Part shown: piece by piece, positions 12,596-22,800 of the stretch
How the letters are laid out: every line of letters starts with the position of its first letter
Position numbering within the stretch: position 1 is the first letter of the stretch
Source of the DNA: an uncultured Bacteroidaceae bacterium
Lineage (GTDB): Bacteria > Bacteroidota > Bacteroidia > Bacteroidales > Bacteroidaceae
Reading direction: 5' to 3'
Length of the DNA stretch: 64,000 nt
Assembly (NCBI GenBank): GCA_934293005.1
Contig: CAKQYA010000011.1
Coordinates: 24,888 to 88,887 of the forward strand
Position numbers and translations under genes: made by a program
Notes under the pieces: model-generated
The model's input: only the letters and a program-made list of their open reading frames with translations
Database searches by the model: none
Told to the model about the DNA's origin: nothing

Positions 12596-12625
12596 TTTGA
12601 ATGTTGTTTTTATTATGTAACTTTG
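12596..12625 (+). promoter_or_regulatory. leuS promoter
   Basis: TTTG (12596-12599), an 18-nt spacer and TAACTTTG (12618-12625) match the Bacteroidota consensus. Transcription would start near 12632, upstream of the leuS ATG at 12754. The rest of 12037-12753 holds the GH5 promoter and MITE copy A. Confidence 0.7.
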
Positions 12626-12753
12626 CACTTGTTTATGCTTGAGCGGAAGACACTGAAACAGTCTTCCCTTATCATATGGATGAAAGACTTCACGAAAGGC
12701 ATAACAATCAACAAAGGAAAAACAGGAATAGAAAAAACTCACATAACACGAAG

Positions 12754-15597
12754 ATGGAATACAATTTCAGAGACATTGAGAAAAAATGGCAACAGAAATG
12801 GGTCGACAACAAGACCTATAAGGTGACAGAGGACAAGAGCAAACCTAAGTTCTATGTGCTCAACATGTTCCCATATCCAAGTGGAGCCGGCCTGCATGTA
12901 GGCCATCCTCTTGGCTACATTGCCAGCGACATCTACGCACGCTTCAAACGCCTTCAAGGCTTTAACGTGCTCAACCCTATGGGCTACGATGCATACGGAC
13001 TGCCTGCAGAGCAGTATGCGATACAGACCGGACAGCATCCCGAAACAACAACATTTGCCAACATAAACCGCTATCGCGAGCAGTTGGACAAAATAGGCTT
13101 CTCTTTCGACTGGGACCGCGAGGTACGCACATGCACCCCCGACTACTACAAGTGGACACAATGGGCATTCCAGAAGATGTTTGGCTCATACTTCTGCAAC
13201 AAAAGCCAAAAAGCAGAGCCAATAGAGAAGCTTGTGACGCATTTCGAGAAACATGGCACAAACGACCTTGATGTGGCCCAAACCGAAGCTCTTGAGTTTA
13301 CTGCTGCCGAATGGAATGCCATGGACGAAGCAAAGAAGAACGAGGTGCTCATGAACTACCGCATAGCATTCATGGGCGAGACAATGGTAAACTGGTGCGC
13401 AGGACTTGGCACAGTGCTTGCCAATGATGAGGTTGTTGATGGCGTGAGCGTGCGAGGCGGCTTCCCTGTAGAACAAAAGAAGATGCGCCAATGGTGCCTG
13501 CGTGTGAGCGCATATAGCCAGCGTCTTTTGGACGGTCTGGACACAATACAATGGAGCGACTCCATCAAAGAGACGCAAAAGAACTGGATTGGCCGTTCGG
13601 AAGGCACAGAAGTGGAATTCAAAATTGCCGACAGCGATGAGACATTCACCATCTTCACCACACGTGCCGACACTATGTTTGGTGTCACATTCATGGTGCT
13701 CGCCCCTGAGAGCGATCTTGTGGCCAAGGTGACAACAAAGGAACAGAAGGTTGCCGTAGACGAATATGTGAAGTATGTGAAAGGACGCACAGAGCGCGAG
13801 CGCATGATAGACCACAAGGTCACGGGAGTGTTCTCAGGCTCGTATGCCATCAACCCATTCACAGGCGAGAAAAACCCTATCTGGATTTCTGAATACGTGC
13901 TGGCAGGCTATGGCACAGGAGCTATCATGGCTGTGCCTGCGCACGACAGCCGCGACTATGCTTTTGCCAAGCACTTCGGCTTGCCTATCATTCCTTTGAT
14001 TGAAGGGGCTGACGTGTCGGAAGAAAGCTACGATGCAAAAGAAGGCATAGTGACAAATTCTCCACGTGAGGGCATAAAGCCATATATCGACTTCAGCCTT
14101 AACGGCATGACTGTGAAAGAGGCCATAGCTGCAACGAAGGTTTATGTCAAAGAGCACAATATCGGACGCGTCAAGGTCAACTACCGCCTGCGCGATGCCA
14201 TCTTCTCACGCCAGAGATACTGGGGCGAACCTTTCCCTGTATATTATAAGAAAGGTGTGCCAACGATGATTCCTGAAGAGTGCCTGCCTATCCAGCTTCC
14301 TGCTGTAGACAAATTTCTGCCTACAGAGACTGGCGAGCCACCACTCGGCAATGCAACCGTCTGGGCTTGGGACGAAGCACAGAGAACTATTGTGGAGAAG
14401 AGCCAAATCGATGAGAAGAACGTGTTCCCTATCGAACTCTACACCATGCCTGGGTTCGCTGGCAGTTCGGCATACTACCTCCGCTATATGGACCCACACA
14501 ACGACAAGGCTCTCGTGAGCAAAGAGGCCGATGAATATTGGCAGAACGTGGACCTCTATGTCGGTGGCAGCGAACACGCTACCGGCCACCTCATCTATAG
14601 CCGCTTCTGGAACAAATTCCTCTTCGACATAGGCGTCTCATGCAAGGAAGAACCATTCCAGAAACTTGTCAACCAGGGCATGATACAAGGAAGAAGCAAC
14701 TTCGTGTATCGTATCAAGGATACAAACACCTTCGTGTCTCTTGACAAGAAAGATGGTTACGAGGTGACACCTATACATGTGGATGTTAACATTGTAAACG
14801 CTGATGTGCTTGACGTGGAAGCTTTCAAATCATGGCGGCCAGAATACAACAACGCTGAATTCATACTCAATGACGATGGCAAATACATCTGTGGATGGGC
14901 TGTTGAAAAGATGTCGAAGAGCATGTTCAACGTGGTGAACCCTGACATGATTGTTGATAAGTTCGGCGCCGACACGCTGCGTCTGTACGAGATGTTCCTC
15001 GGTCCTGTGGAACAGAGCAAGCCTTGGGACACTAACGGCATTGACGGCTGCCACCGTTTCTTGAAGAAGCTATGGAAATTCATGACAACCGATGAGGGTG
15101 AAATCTCTGCAAACAATGCAGAGCCAAGCAAGGCAGAACTGAAAGCTCTGCACACACTTATCAAGAAGGTGACAAACGACATCGAGCAGTTCTCATACAA
15201 CACATCCATTGCAGCCTTCATGGTATGCCTAAATGAGTTGACCAAGCAAAAGAGCATGAGCCGCAATGTAAAGGAACAGCTCACAGTGCTTCTCGCTCCA
15301 TTCTGCCCACATCTTTGCGAAGAACTTTGGCAGATGCTCGGACACGATACAAGCGTGTGCGATGCCCAATGGCCTGCATTCAATGAGGAATACCTTAAAG
15401 AAGATTCTGTGAAGATGATGGTGGCCTTCAACGGCAAAGCTCGTTTCCAAATGGAGTTTCCTGCTGGAGTGAGCAAGGAAGAGGCTGAGAAGGCCGCTCT
15501 CGAGAATCCTCAGGCTGCTAAATGGATGGAGGGCTTCACAGTGGCTAAAGTCATCGTGGTGCCTGGCAAGATGATCAATGTAGTGCTTAAAAAATAA
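12754..15597 (+). CDS. leuS: Leucyl-tRNA synthetase
   Basis: This class I synthetase charges tRNA-Leu in the cytoplasm. The start at 12754 ([16 protein letters not shown]) is chosen because family members begin this way; the frame is open further upstream, but that extension is basic and not protein-like. The product is 947 residues, in the usual range for Bacteroidota. Visible motifs are the HIGH-type [16 protein letters not shown] near the N terminus, a CP1 editing domain ([25 protein letters not shown]) and the KMSKS loop ([15 protein letters not shown]), followed by the anticodon-binding helices. It is followed by a hairpin terminator, so it is probably monocistronic. Confidence 0.98.
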   Translation: MEYNFRDIEKKWQQKWVDNKTYKVTEDKSKPKFYVLNMFPYPSGAGLHVGHPLGYIASDIYARFKRLQGFNVLNPMGYDAYGLPAEQYAIQTGQHPETTTFANINRYREQLDKIGFSFDWDREVRTCTPDYYKWTQWAFQKMFGSYFCNKSQKAEPIEKLVTHFEKHGTNDLDVAQTEALEFTAAEWNAMDEAKKNEVLMNYRIAFMGETMVNWCAGLGTVLANDEVVDGVSVRGGFPVEQKKMRQWCLRVSAYSQRLLDGLDTIQWSDSIKETQKNWIGRSEGTEVEFKIADSDETFTIFTTRADTMFGVTFMVLAPESDLVAKVTTKEQKVAVDEYVKYVKGRTERERMIDHKVTGVFSGSYAINPFTGEKNPIWISEYVLAGYGTGAIMAVPAHDSRDYAFAKHFGLPIIPLIEGADVSEESYDAKEGIVTNSPREGIKPYIDFSLNGMTVKEAIAATKVYVKEHNIGRVKVNYRLRDAIFSRQRYWGEPFPVYYKKGVPTMIPEECLPIQLPAVDKFLPTETGEPPLGNATVWAWDEAQRTIVEKSQIDEKNVFPIELYTMPGFAGSSAYYLRYMDPHNDKALVSKEADEYWQNVDLYVGGSEHATGHLIYSRFWNKFLFDIGVSCKEEPFQKLVNQGMIQGRSNFVYRIKDTNTFVSLDKKDGYEVTPIHVDVNIVNADVLDVEAFKSWRPEYNNAEFILNDDGKYICGWAVEKMSKSMFNVVNPDMIVDKFGADTLRLYEMFLGPVEQSKPWDTNGIDGCHRFLKKLWKFMTTDEGEISANNAEPSKAELKALHTLIKKVTNDIEQFSYNTSIAAFMVCLNELTKQKSMSRNVKEQLTVLLAPFCPHLCEELWQMLGHDTSVCDAQWPAFNEEYLKEDSVKMMVAFNGKARFQMEFPAGVSKEEAEKAALENPQAAKWMEGFTVAKVIVVPGKMINVVLKK

Positions 15598-15637
15598 GCC
15601 TATCATAAATTGAAAATGTAACAAGACGTTTACATAA

Positions 15638-15680
15638 AGGGCTGCCTCGCAAGGCAAAACAACAATGACAAGGCAGCCCT
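15638..15680 (+). terminator. leuS terminator hairpin
   Basis: AGGGCTGCCT (15638-15647) pairs exactly with AGGCAGCCCT (15671-15680), with an inner GCCT/AGGC stem in the loop and T-rich sequence following. Confidence 0.7.
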
Positions 15681-15696
15681 GGCCTTTATTCTGACA

Positions 15697-16968
15697 ATGC
15701 ATATGTTCAAATCAAGCATATTTAGAGAACTGAAGGATTACGCCCTCATATCTGTGGGCGTAATCCTTTATGCTTTGGGAGTGACAGTGTTCATGCTGCC
15801 ATACAATCTGACAACTGGCGGAGTGGCAGGTATTTCATCCATCATCTATTACACCACAGGTGTAGAGGTGCAGGTAACTTACGTTATCATAAATGCCGTG
15901 CTTCTCATCATAGGCATCAAGGAACTTGGCATAAGGTTCTGCCTTAAGACTATCTATGCCGTCTTTTTCATGACATTCGTCCTGTGGCTGCTTCAGCGTC
16001 TGATAGAAGTGCCCGATCCATCCGCTGCTGGCAAGATGATGCTTCCACAGCTGATTGGCAATGAATCGTTCATGGCATGTGTACTTGGCGCCATACTATG
16101 CGGCACAGGACTGGCCATCTGTTTCCAGAACAATGGTTCTACTGGCGGCACAGACATTATAGCAGCCATTGTCAACAAGCACAGGCCGATGTCTCTTGGC
16201 TCGGTCATCATGGCATGCGATGTGGTCATCATATCATCATGCTACTTCATCTTCCACGACTGGTACCGTGTCATTTACGGCTTCGTGATGCTTATCATCT
16301 GCTCCATGACACTCGATTATTGGATGCGACAGCGCCAGCAGTCGGTTCAGTTCATGATATTCTCACGCAACGCGGAGGCTATAGCCGATGCAATCGTGGG
16401 CACTCATCATGGCGTGACGATGATTGACGGTGAGGGATGGTTCACTCATTCCGACAGGAAGGTTGTGCTTACCATAATACGCAAACGCGAGCAAGCAACG
16501 GTACAGCGCATGATCAAGAAGATTGACCCCTTCGCCTTTGTGAGCAAAACTGATGCGAGCGAGGTGTGGGGCGAAGGTTTTGACATCATGAAGGTGAACG
16601 ACAAAAAGAAGAAAGAACGAAGAATAATCGTGTGCGTCACAAACAATGCCACTAAGATGGACACAGCTCGGCAAGAACTTGGTGCAAGCTACGATGTGAG
16701 GTCGCTCCTTCAGGTAGGATGCGACACTCGCAAAGAGTTCTATTCTGTCATCTTGGGGCAAGAGCCTCGCAAACGCATCGCATTCGTCAAGAAATTCTTT
16801 GGCTTTGATGCTTTCTATCTCGACAAAGATGGAAGTGTGACATTGGTTGAAGGCAATTATGACCAGGCTGAATACCATTTCAGCGAATATGCCTGCATGA
16901 ACGACATGAAGACATATCTGGATAATAATGGCAAAGAGAAAAAGAAGAGCAAAGAAAAAAAAGGATAA
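15697..16968 (+). CDS. YitT/DUF161 family membrane protein with C-terminal extension
   Basis: The N-terminal half has about five hydrophobic helices with the family-typical start of a first segment (LKDYALISVGVILYALGVTV) and the glycine-rich NLTTGGVAGISSI and NNGSTGGTDIIAAI motifs. A DUF2179-like cytoplasmic domain follows (KVVLTIIRKREQATVQRMIK, about residues 250-290). Family proteins are often annotated as transporters but their substrate is unknown. At 423 residues it is well over 100 longer than typical members. Residues about 300-423 form an extra soluble region ending in a Lys-rich tail that I do not recognise. The start could equally be the Met at 15703. No promoter is seen in the 99 nt after leuS. 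Confidence 0.85.
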   Translation: MHMFKSSIFRELKDYALISVGVILYALGVTVFMLPYNLTTGGVAGISSIIYYTTGVEVQVTYVIINAVLLIIGIKELGIRFCLKTIYAVFFMTFVLWLLQRLIEVPDPSAAGKMMLPQLIGNESFMACVLGAILCGTGLAICFQNNGSTGGTDIIAAIVNKHRPMSLGSVIMACDVVIISSCYFIFHDWYRVIYGFVMLIICSMTLDYWMRQRQQSVQFMIFSRNAEAIADAIVGTHHGVTMIDGEGWFTHSDRKVVLTIIRKREQATVQRMIKKIDPFAFVSKTDASEVWGEGFDIMKVNDKKKKERRIIVCVTNNATKMDTARQELGASYDVRSLLQVGCDTRKEFYSVILGQEPRKRIAFVKKFFGFDAFYLDKDGSVTLVEGNYDQAEYHFSEYACMNDMKTYLDNNGKEKKKSKEKKG

Positions 16969-17008
16969 TATGAATGCTGCGGAAGTGTTGTCTGCAACAC
17001 CCATAAAA

Positions 17009-17070
17009 AAGTATATTAGGATACTTGCCCAAGTATCCTAATATACTTTGCCAAGTATCCTAATATACTT
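17009..17070. repeat. Inverted plus direct repeat of AAGTATCCTAATATACTT between convergent genes
   Basis: AAGTATATTAGGATACTTG (17009-17027) is an exact inverted partner of 17030-17048 with a 2-nt loop. The right arm is then repeated directly at about 17052-17070, followed by a partial GAAGTATCC. A small GTGTTG/CAACAC hairpin precedes it (16985-17000). It probably terminates both neighbours. Two equal partners for one left arm would allow alternative folds. Confidence 0.75.
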
Positions 17071-17174
17071 TGGGAAGTATCCTTACCCTCTTTTTTTGAC
17101 GAATAAATTAATAACCTATTGGAGCTTTAATCATATTCTTATTGGTGATGAGCTGCCTCATTATGGAGAATCAT

Positions 17175-18311
17175 TCAATTCAACTCTGGCACTTTATCTG
17201 TCCATTTTATCACAGGCACACCATTATCATCGAAACTGATGGGCAACCAGAGATGAAGTGAATTGGACAGATGATCAGGATTCCATATATCCGCCATAAA
17301 GACAGGTTCGGTGAAAATGTCTGTGAGGATATATGTGCCTTGGCCGCCGAATGTCTTGCTTGCAGGCATATTTTGATAACCTGTGGCCTCTCCTACGAAT
17401 GGAGACGAAGGCATCTGTTCCCATGGTCCCCAAATGCTCTTCGACTTGAACATGCGAGCCTCGTTTGGAGCCCAACCTGTGCATCCTGAGCATATCATCC
17501 AATAAACGCCATTGTGCTTGAAGATGCACGGAGCCTCATTCTGGCCGCCAGGTGCCATGGTGGTGTACTTGCCTGTGTAGTCGAGGTAGTCGTCTGTGAG
17601 TTCACAAATCAGGAGAGTGAGGTTTTCTTGTGAGGAGGTTATATGATAAGCCTTCCCTTTATCATCAATGTATATTGTCATGTCGCGGCTCATCTGGCCG
17701 CCATCCATATCGCGCCAAAGATACATGCCTTTCTTCACCTCAGCGCGCCATTCATCAGACCACCATTGCGGCCATTGCGAAGCATCTGTTGCCTGGGCAG
17801 CTTTTATATCCTTCTTCGACATGGTGAATGGCCACTTGCCTGCATTGACACGTGTGCTGCGGACATATTGGAAAGGACCTGTGGGCGAACTGCTTTTGGC
17901 AAATGCCACACGAGCAGCTTCATAACCTTTGTCCTTCAGTTCGAGATGAAACAGCATTACAAAGGTTTTTGTCTTTTCATTGTAAACAACCTTTGGACGC
18001 TCCATTATGCATCCTCGTTCTATCTCATCACCATAGTCGCGACTTACAGCAAGGGCTATGCCCTCATTCTTCCATGTCTTCATGTCTTTAGAAGAATAGA
18101 CACTTATGCCACGCTCGGTGGTGAATCCTGTGTATGGGCGATGCTCGCCATACCAATAGTATGTGTCGCCAAACTTTATGATATTGCCTCCATGCGCATT
18201 GATGTGCTTGCCATCGGTGTCGGGCCACAACTGACCGTTGACATGCGTCTGCGCATGCAAAGAAAACAACGAAAGCATTATAAGCACAAGGGATGTAACA
18301 ATTTTACTCAT
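17175..18311 (-). CDS. Secreted glycoside hydrolase family 43-like protein
   Basis: The 378-residue protein starts with a signal peptide (MSKIVTSLVLIMLSLFSLHA). The rest fits a single five-bladed GH43-type beta-propeller: HINAHGGNIIKFGDTYYWYG contains an early blade, RGISVYSSKDMKTWKNEG and SSSPTGPFQYV are typical blade repeats, and GGQNEAPCIFKHNGVYW carries the glutamate usually acting as the acid. Family members are exo-acting arabinofuranosidases, xylosidases or galactanases; the opening motif is like those of the galactan/galactose-acting groups, but that is tentative. It follows the Dabb-domain gene by 44 nt in the same direction, so the two are probably cotranscribed. Confidence 0.85.
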   Translation of the reverse strand: MSKIVTSLVLIMLSLFSLHAQTHVNGQLWPDTDGKHINAHGGNIIKFGDTYYWYGEHRPYTGFTTERGISVYSSKDMKTWKNEGIALAVSRDYGDEIERGCIMERPKVVYNEKTKTFVMLFHLELKDKGYEAARVAFAKSSSPTGPFQYVRSTRVNAGKWPFTMSKKDIKAAQATDASQWPQWWSDEWRAEVKKGMYLWRDMDGGQMSRDMTIYIDDKGKAYHITSSQENLTLLICELTDDYLDYTGKYTTMAPGGQNEAPCIFKHNGVYWMICSGCTGWAPNEARMFKSKSIWGPWEQMPSSPFVGEATGYQNMPASKTFGGQGTYILTDIFTEPVFMADIWNPDHLSNSLHLWLPISFDDNGVPVIKWTDKVPELN

Positions 18312-18355
18312 TATTATAATATATTATTGTGTGGTTAAAGTTTAAGATGATGATA

Positions 18356-18661
18356 TCACACCTCAAAATCGAGGCAAGTTCGCTGGACTGTGTAAGGTCT
18401 TACTTTGCTGTTTGCCACAGCCACATGTTCTGGATGCACAGCATAGCCTTTCAGCGCTTCTTCAGAATCGAGTGTGCTGTCTAACATCACATCTGCATTT
18501 GATGAGGCAAGACGTCCGCTGATATTCACTTTAGCGTCAATTAGTCCAGGCACTTTGCCTACAAGTGCTTCCAAACCTGCTTTAATGCCTTGCTTAACGG
18601 TCCATTTCTCTTCTTCTGATAGTTCCGGATTAAGTGTCCAAAGAATAATGTGCTTTACCAT
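18356..18661 (-). CDS. Dabb (stress-responsive alpha/beta-barrel) domain protein
   Basis: This 101-residue protein begins MVKHIILWTLNPELSEEEK, the classic start of dimeric Dabb-domain proteins, and has the conserved hydrophobic and His pattern (YAVHPEHVAVA). Its function is unknown; relatives include ferredoxin-fold monooxygenase-like and aldolase-associated proteins. It lies just upstream of the GH43 gene. Confidence 0.85.
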   Translation of the reverse strand: MVKHIILWTLNPELSEEEKWTVKQGIKAGLEALVGKVPGLIDAKVNISGRLASSNADVMLDSTLDSEEALKGYAVHPEHVAVANSKVRPYTVQRTCLDFEV

Positions 18662-18701
18662 AATCTATTACGTTATATTTGAGATATATTAAATGTTTTT
18701 A

Positions 18702-18709
18702 CAAAGATA
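18702..18709 (-). promoter_or_regulatory. -7 box for the Dabb-GH43 unit
   Basis: TATCTTTG on the minus strand matches the consensus and sits 41 nt before the Dabb start. The divergent gene's box (18754-18761) is only 44 nt away. Confidence 0.5.
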
Positions 18710-18753
18710 GGAGTTTTTGGCGAGATGGAAAACTCTATATGAATATAAATATT

Positions 18754-18761
18754 TACATTTG
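18754..18761 (+). promoter_or_regulatory. -7 box of the HAD phosphatase gene
   Basis: TACATTTG matches TAnnTTTG and lies 22 nt before the ATG at 18784. It supports that start over the more upstream in-frame Met at 18679, which would precede the promoter. Confidence 0.6.
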
Positions 18762-18783
18762 CAGCAAAAAAAGATATATAGCT

Positions 18784-19449
18784 ATGAAAACCGTAATTTT
18801 CGATCTTGATGGCACATTGCTGAACACATTGGACGACTTGCACAACAGTGTTGCATTCGCACTTAAAAAGGCTGATTTGCCACCAATAGACAAGATGGAC
18901 ACACGCCGATTTCTTGGCAACGGTGTGAAAAACCTTATTGAAAAATGTGTTGGGCATGTGGCACCAGATGCTGGACAAACAGTAAAGGATGATGTGCTTA
19001 AAATATTCAAGAATCATTATGTGGAGCATTCTATGGAAAAGACAGCTCCATATGAAGGAGTGGACAATATGCTCAAAGCATGCAAGGAAACTGGCATCCA
19101 CACCGCCATTGTGAGCAATAAGCTTGATGCTGCCGTACAAGACTTGTACAGGAAGTTCTTTGACCAATGGGTAGACTTAGCCATAGGCGAAACCACTTCC
19201 ATGAAACGCAAGCCTGCTCCAGATATGGTGGAGGAAGCTATCAAACGACTTAGCGACAAATGTGGAATGAAAATCAATAAGGACAACTGCGTGTATGTGG
19301 GCGACAGTGAAGTGGATCTTCAAACTGCAAAAAACGCAGGCATCAGATGCGTGTCTGTCAGCTGGGGATTCAGAGACAGGGATTGGCTTGTTGAATGCGG
19401 AGCTCAATGCATAATCAACAAACCAATGGAGTTGCTTTCCTTTCTATAA
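18784..19449 (+). CDS. HAD-family phosphatase, phosphoglycolate phosphatase-like
   Basis: The 221-residue cytoplasmic hydrolase begins MKTVIFDLDGTLLNTLDDL, with nucleophile Asp7 and acid Asp9. HAD motif II is in TAIVSNK, the conserved lysine is near KRKPAPDM, and motif III is in YVGDSEVDLQTAKNAG. A helical cap (about residues 15-80) places it with Gph/PGP-type phosphatases, which clear 2-phosphoglycolate formed during DNA repair. Substrate assignment within HAD is uncertain. The start is set by the family N terminus and the promoter. Confidence 0.88.
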   Translation: MKTVIFDLDGTLLNTLDDLHNSVAFALKKADLPPIDKMDTRRFLGNGVKNLIEKCVGHVAPDAGQTVKDDVLKIFKNHYVEHSMEKTAPYEGVDNMLKACKETGIHTAIVSNKLDAAVQDLYRKFFDQWVDLAIGETTSMKRKPAPDMVEEAIKRLSDKCGMKINKDNCVYVGDSEVDLQTAKNAGIRCVSVSWGFRDRDWLVECGAQCIINKPMELLSFL

Positions 19450-19500
19450 CACTTGTTTCATTACATATCCCAAACCAAAGAAACAAATTGTAGATTATTC

Positions 19501-19547
19501 ATAAGCGGACATTAGAGTGCACATAACAGCCCTCAACGTCCGCTTAT
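19501..19547 (+). terminator. Terminator of the HAD gene
   Basis: ATAAGCGGAC (19501-19510) pairs with GTCCGCTTAT (19538-19547) and is followed by GTATATTTTTG. The remainder of the 19450-19861 gap shows only a -7-like TATATTTG at 19686-19693, a plausible promoter for the next gene without a well-spaced -33. Confidence 0.7.
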
Positions 19548-19861
19548 GTATATTTTTGCTTGATTATCCAATTATTTGACATCTACACATTGCAATACAC
19601 GCATCAAACACCCACACTCACTGACTTTCCACACGGCAGATTTACATTTAGATTATATTGTCATTAAATTCCAAGCTGTTTATATTATATTTGTAGTACT
19701 ATTCAACACATTCAACAACTACCACCGTCCCGATGCACAGAAACGGCCTTACAGGGATGGAATTCATGCACAACAAGGCAGCATACGGCACAAAACGAAT
19801 TCGAAACAAAAACTGCTGTTTCCATAAACAGAAAAATATCACAAAAGACAAGAAAAACGAC

Positions 19862-22800
19862 ATGGCTATAAGAAACATTCCTACAATCGAAGATACTCTC
19901 GCTATGATGACCGATTTGTACAACGAGTGTTATTCAAATCTCACCACAAAAGAAAAAACTGCAGGCAGAGAGATGGGGCTCGTGGCCAAATCGCCCAAAG
20001 AGAGCAAATTCATCATACGACTTCTTGATGAGACATACCAAATACAAGACACACGCAAGATAGCCTTGCGCGTGTCAAGGCTGTTGAATAAATATGGAAT
20101 GCCAAAACATATCAGTTTGAGCCATAAGTTGTTCTTATATGTCTTCAAAATGGTGGGCTTTATATCACCGCTCTGCTATTTGATGATTCCAATCCTAAAA
20201 AAGGCTTTGAGAAAAGCAACGAATGTATTAGTCATCAATGCAGACACTAACCTATTGAGAAAAGACAAAGAGAAGGCCGACAATATGGGCATAAGCTATG
20301 AATCTTGCCTTATGGGCGAAAGAGCCATAGGCATGAAAGAGGCCAACAGCATGTTTGCAGAATGCATCAAGACGTTGAAAAACCCTAATGTGAGCAGACT
20401 TGCCGTAAAACTGACATCCATATACCCGCAAATACACGACACCGAACACAAGGACGGAGAAACCGAACTGGAAAGGCGTCTGGCTGAGTTGTACAGGGTG
20501 GCAATGCAGCATCCGATAAGAAATGACAAAGGAATGACAGTGTACAAAGTGGTGATGATTGACACTGAGGCATACGATGACGTGGCCCATACAATATCCA
20601 TATTCAAGAAAGTGCTGTCACAGCCAGAATTCTTGAAATACACAGCAGGAATCACCCTGCAGGCTTACTTGTTAAATGCTTGGGACATACAGACAGAATT
20701 GTTGGAATTTGCCAAACAAAGGCAAGATAATGGCGGAGCGCCGCTCGAAATGCGTCTTGTGAAAGGCAGGGCGATCCTGATGGAAAATATCCTCTGTGAA
20801 AAAAGAGGATGGGAAAGTCCTGTAAGAACAGACAAGAAGGATGTTGACGCCAATTACATGCATATTCTTGAACGCGCCATGATGATGGAGAACGCCAAAG
20901 CATTGCGCATTGGCATTGCCACACACAATCTATACTCTATAGCATACGCCTATCTGCTGAGCAGAAAGATGAACACGCCTAAACGCTGCTTCCGTTTTGA
21001 AATGCTGGAGGGCATTGCCAATCACGTGATCCGAACTCTGAGCAAAAGAGATGTACAGGTTCTGGTGCATGTGCCAATGGTTGCCAATGCAGAATACAAA
21101 AGAGCTGTGGCATATATTGCGCGACGTCTTTATGACAACTTCAGCAATGACACTTTCATAAGCAAGTCGTATATGCTGAAGCCTCAAACAGCTGTCTGGG
21201 ACAAATTGGCTGAGTCTTTCAAGGAATCATATATCAGAAAAGACAAATTGGAACATCGGAAGGCTCATCGTCAGGACAGGAATGAATTCTACGGCAACAT
21301 ATGCTCTTTCCAAGAGTTTGTAAATGAAGCCGACACCGACTTCGGACTGGAATGCAACCAGAGATGGGCTGAAAAGATTATAAATAAATGGAAGACCAAT
21401 GGCACCATGACAGGCAATAAATGCGATTGGCGCAAATGGATTCCTGGCGACACGCTGCCAAGCCAAGTGGGCGACAAGCTTTTTTACAACGACAAAAAGC
21501 AAAAATACTATGACATAAGCCAGAACGGCACGGTTGAGGTGTGTGAGATGTCGATAACAGACCCTGTGCAGATGGAAAGGGTGCTTCTTGCAGCCAAGAA
21601 CGACAAAAGCGGGTGGAGGCAAACCGAACTCAACAAGCGCATGGAGATACTCCATAAAGCTGCTAACAACATTGGCGTGATGAGAGCAGAGATGGTAGGA
21701 GCCATCTGTGCCATAACAGGCGTGACCATTGAACAGGCTGACGCAGAAGTGTCGGAGGTGATGAACTATTGCAGATTGTACACATACACATATAAGGATC
21801 TTGCCAATTTGGAAGATGTGTCACTGACTGCCAAGGGTGTGGTGCTAATATTGACACCAAGGATATTCTCATCCTCAATATCAGGCAACTATATCGCGTC
21901 TGCCTTAATCACAGGCAACAGCTGTGTAGTGAAACCTTCAACGAAGACTGCGCCTATAATATGGCTCATGGCAAATGCTTTCTGGAATGCAGGCGTGCCA
22001 AAGGACGCCCTGCAAGTGAACATTACCGAACAGTCGTATTATAAACTGCTCACATCTTCGCCATTCGTAAATCATATATGTCTGACTGGCAAGCCTGAGA
22101 CAGTTGATTCCATATCACAGATAAACCCAAAGAAATCGTTTCAAGCAGAGACCAACGGTAAGAATGCAATCATTCTTACAGCTAAAGGAGACATGTATCA
22201 AGCTATAAAAAATACTTGTATAAGTGCCTTCATCTACGCAGGACAATCATGCACAGCATGTTCTATATTACTGGTGGAACGCTGCATATATGACAACCCT
22301 GTGTTCAAAAATGCGTTGATAGATTGTGCGCAGACGATGATGGTGGGCTCAATATGGAATATGTGCAACCAATATGGACCGCTGACAACAAACAAAGATA
22401 AAAAACTAATGAGGGCACTCAACTTGGAAGATGGCGAGACATGGCTTGTGGCTCCAGAATTCCTTGATGAGGAAAAACGCTACATGAAGCCTGCTATCAA
22501 ATATAATGTGAAGCCTGACTCATACACGTTCCGCACCAAACTTAATGCGCCCTTGCTTGCTGTGACTCCATACGACCAACTGAAGGATGCCATCAGAATA
22601 ATCAATGAACAAGATTATGGATTTACGACAGGACTCTTCTCTCTCGATGAGAATGAGCAGAATTATTGGAGAAACAATGTGATTGCCGGAAACCTCATGA
22701 TCAACCGAGACATATCCGTAATGAAAGCATACATGCAACCTATTGGCGGATTTAAAAACAGCAGCCATGGAGCAGAATTCAAAATTGCTGGACCTAACTT

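Noticed and set aside
13186..15702. Long antisense open frames across leuS
   Set aside because: leuS is certain, and the reverse frames lack any domain features.
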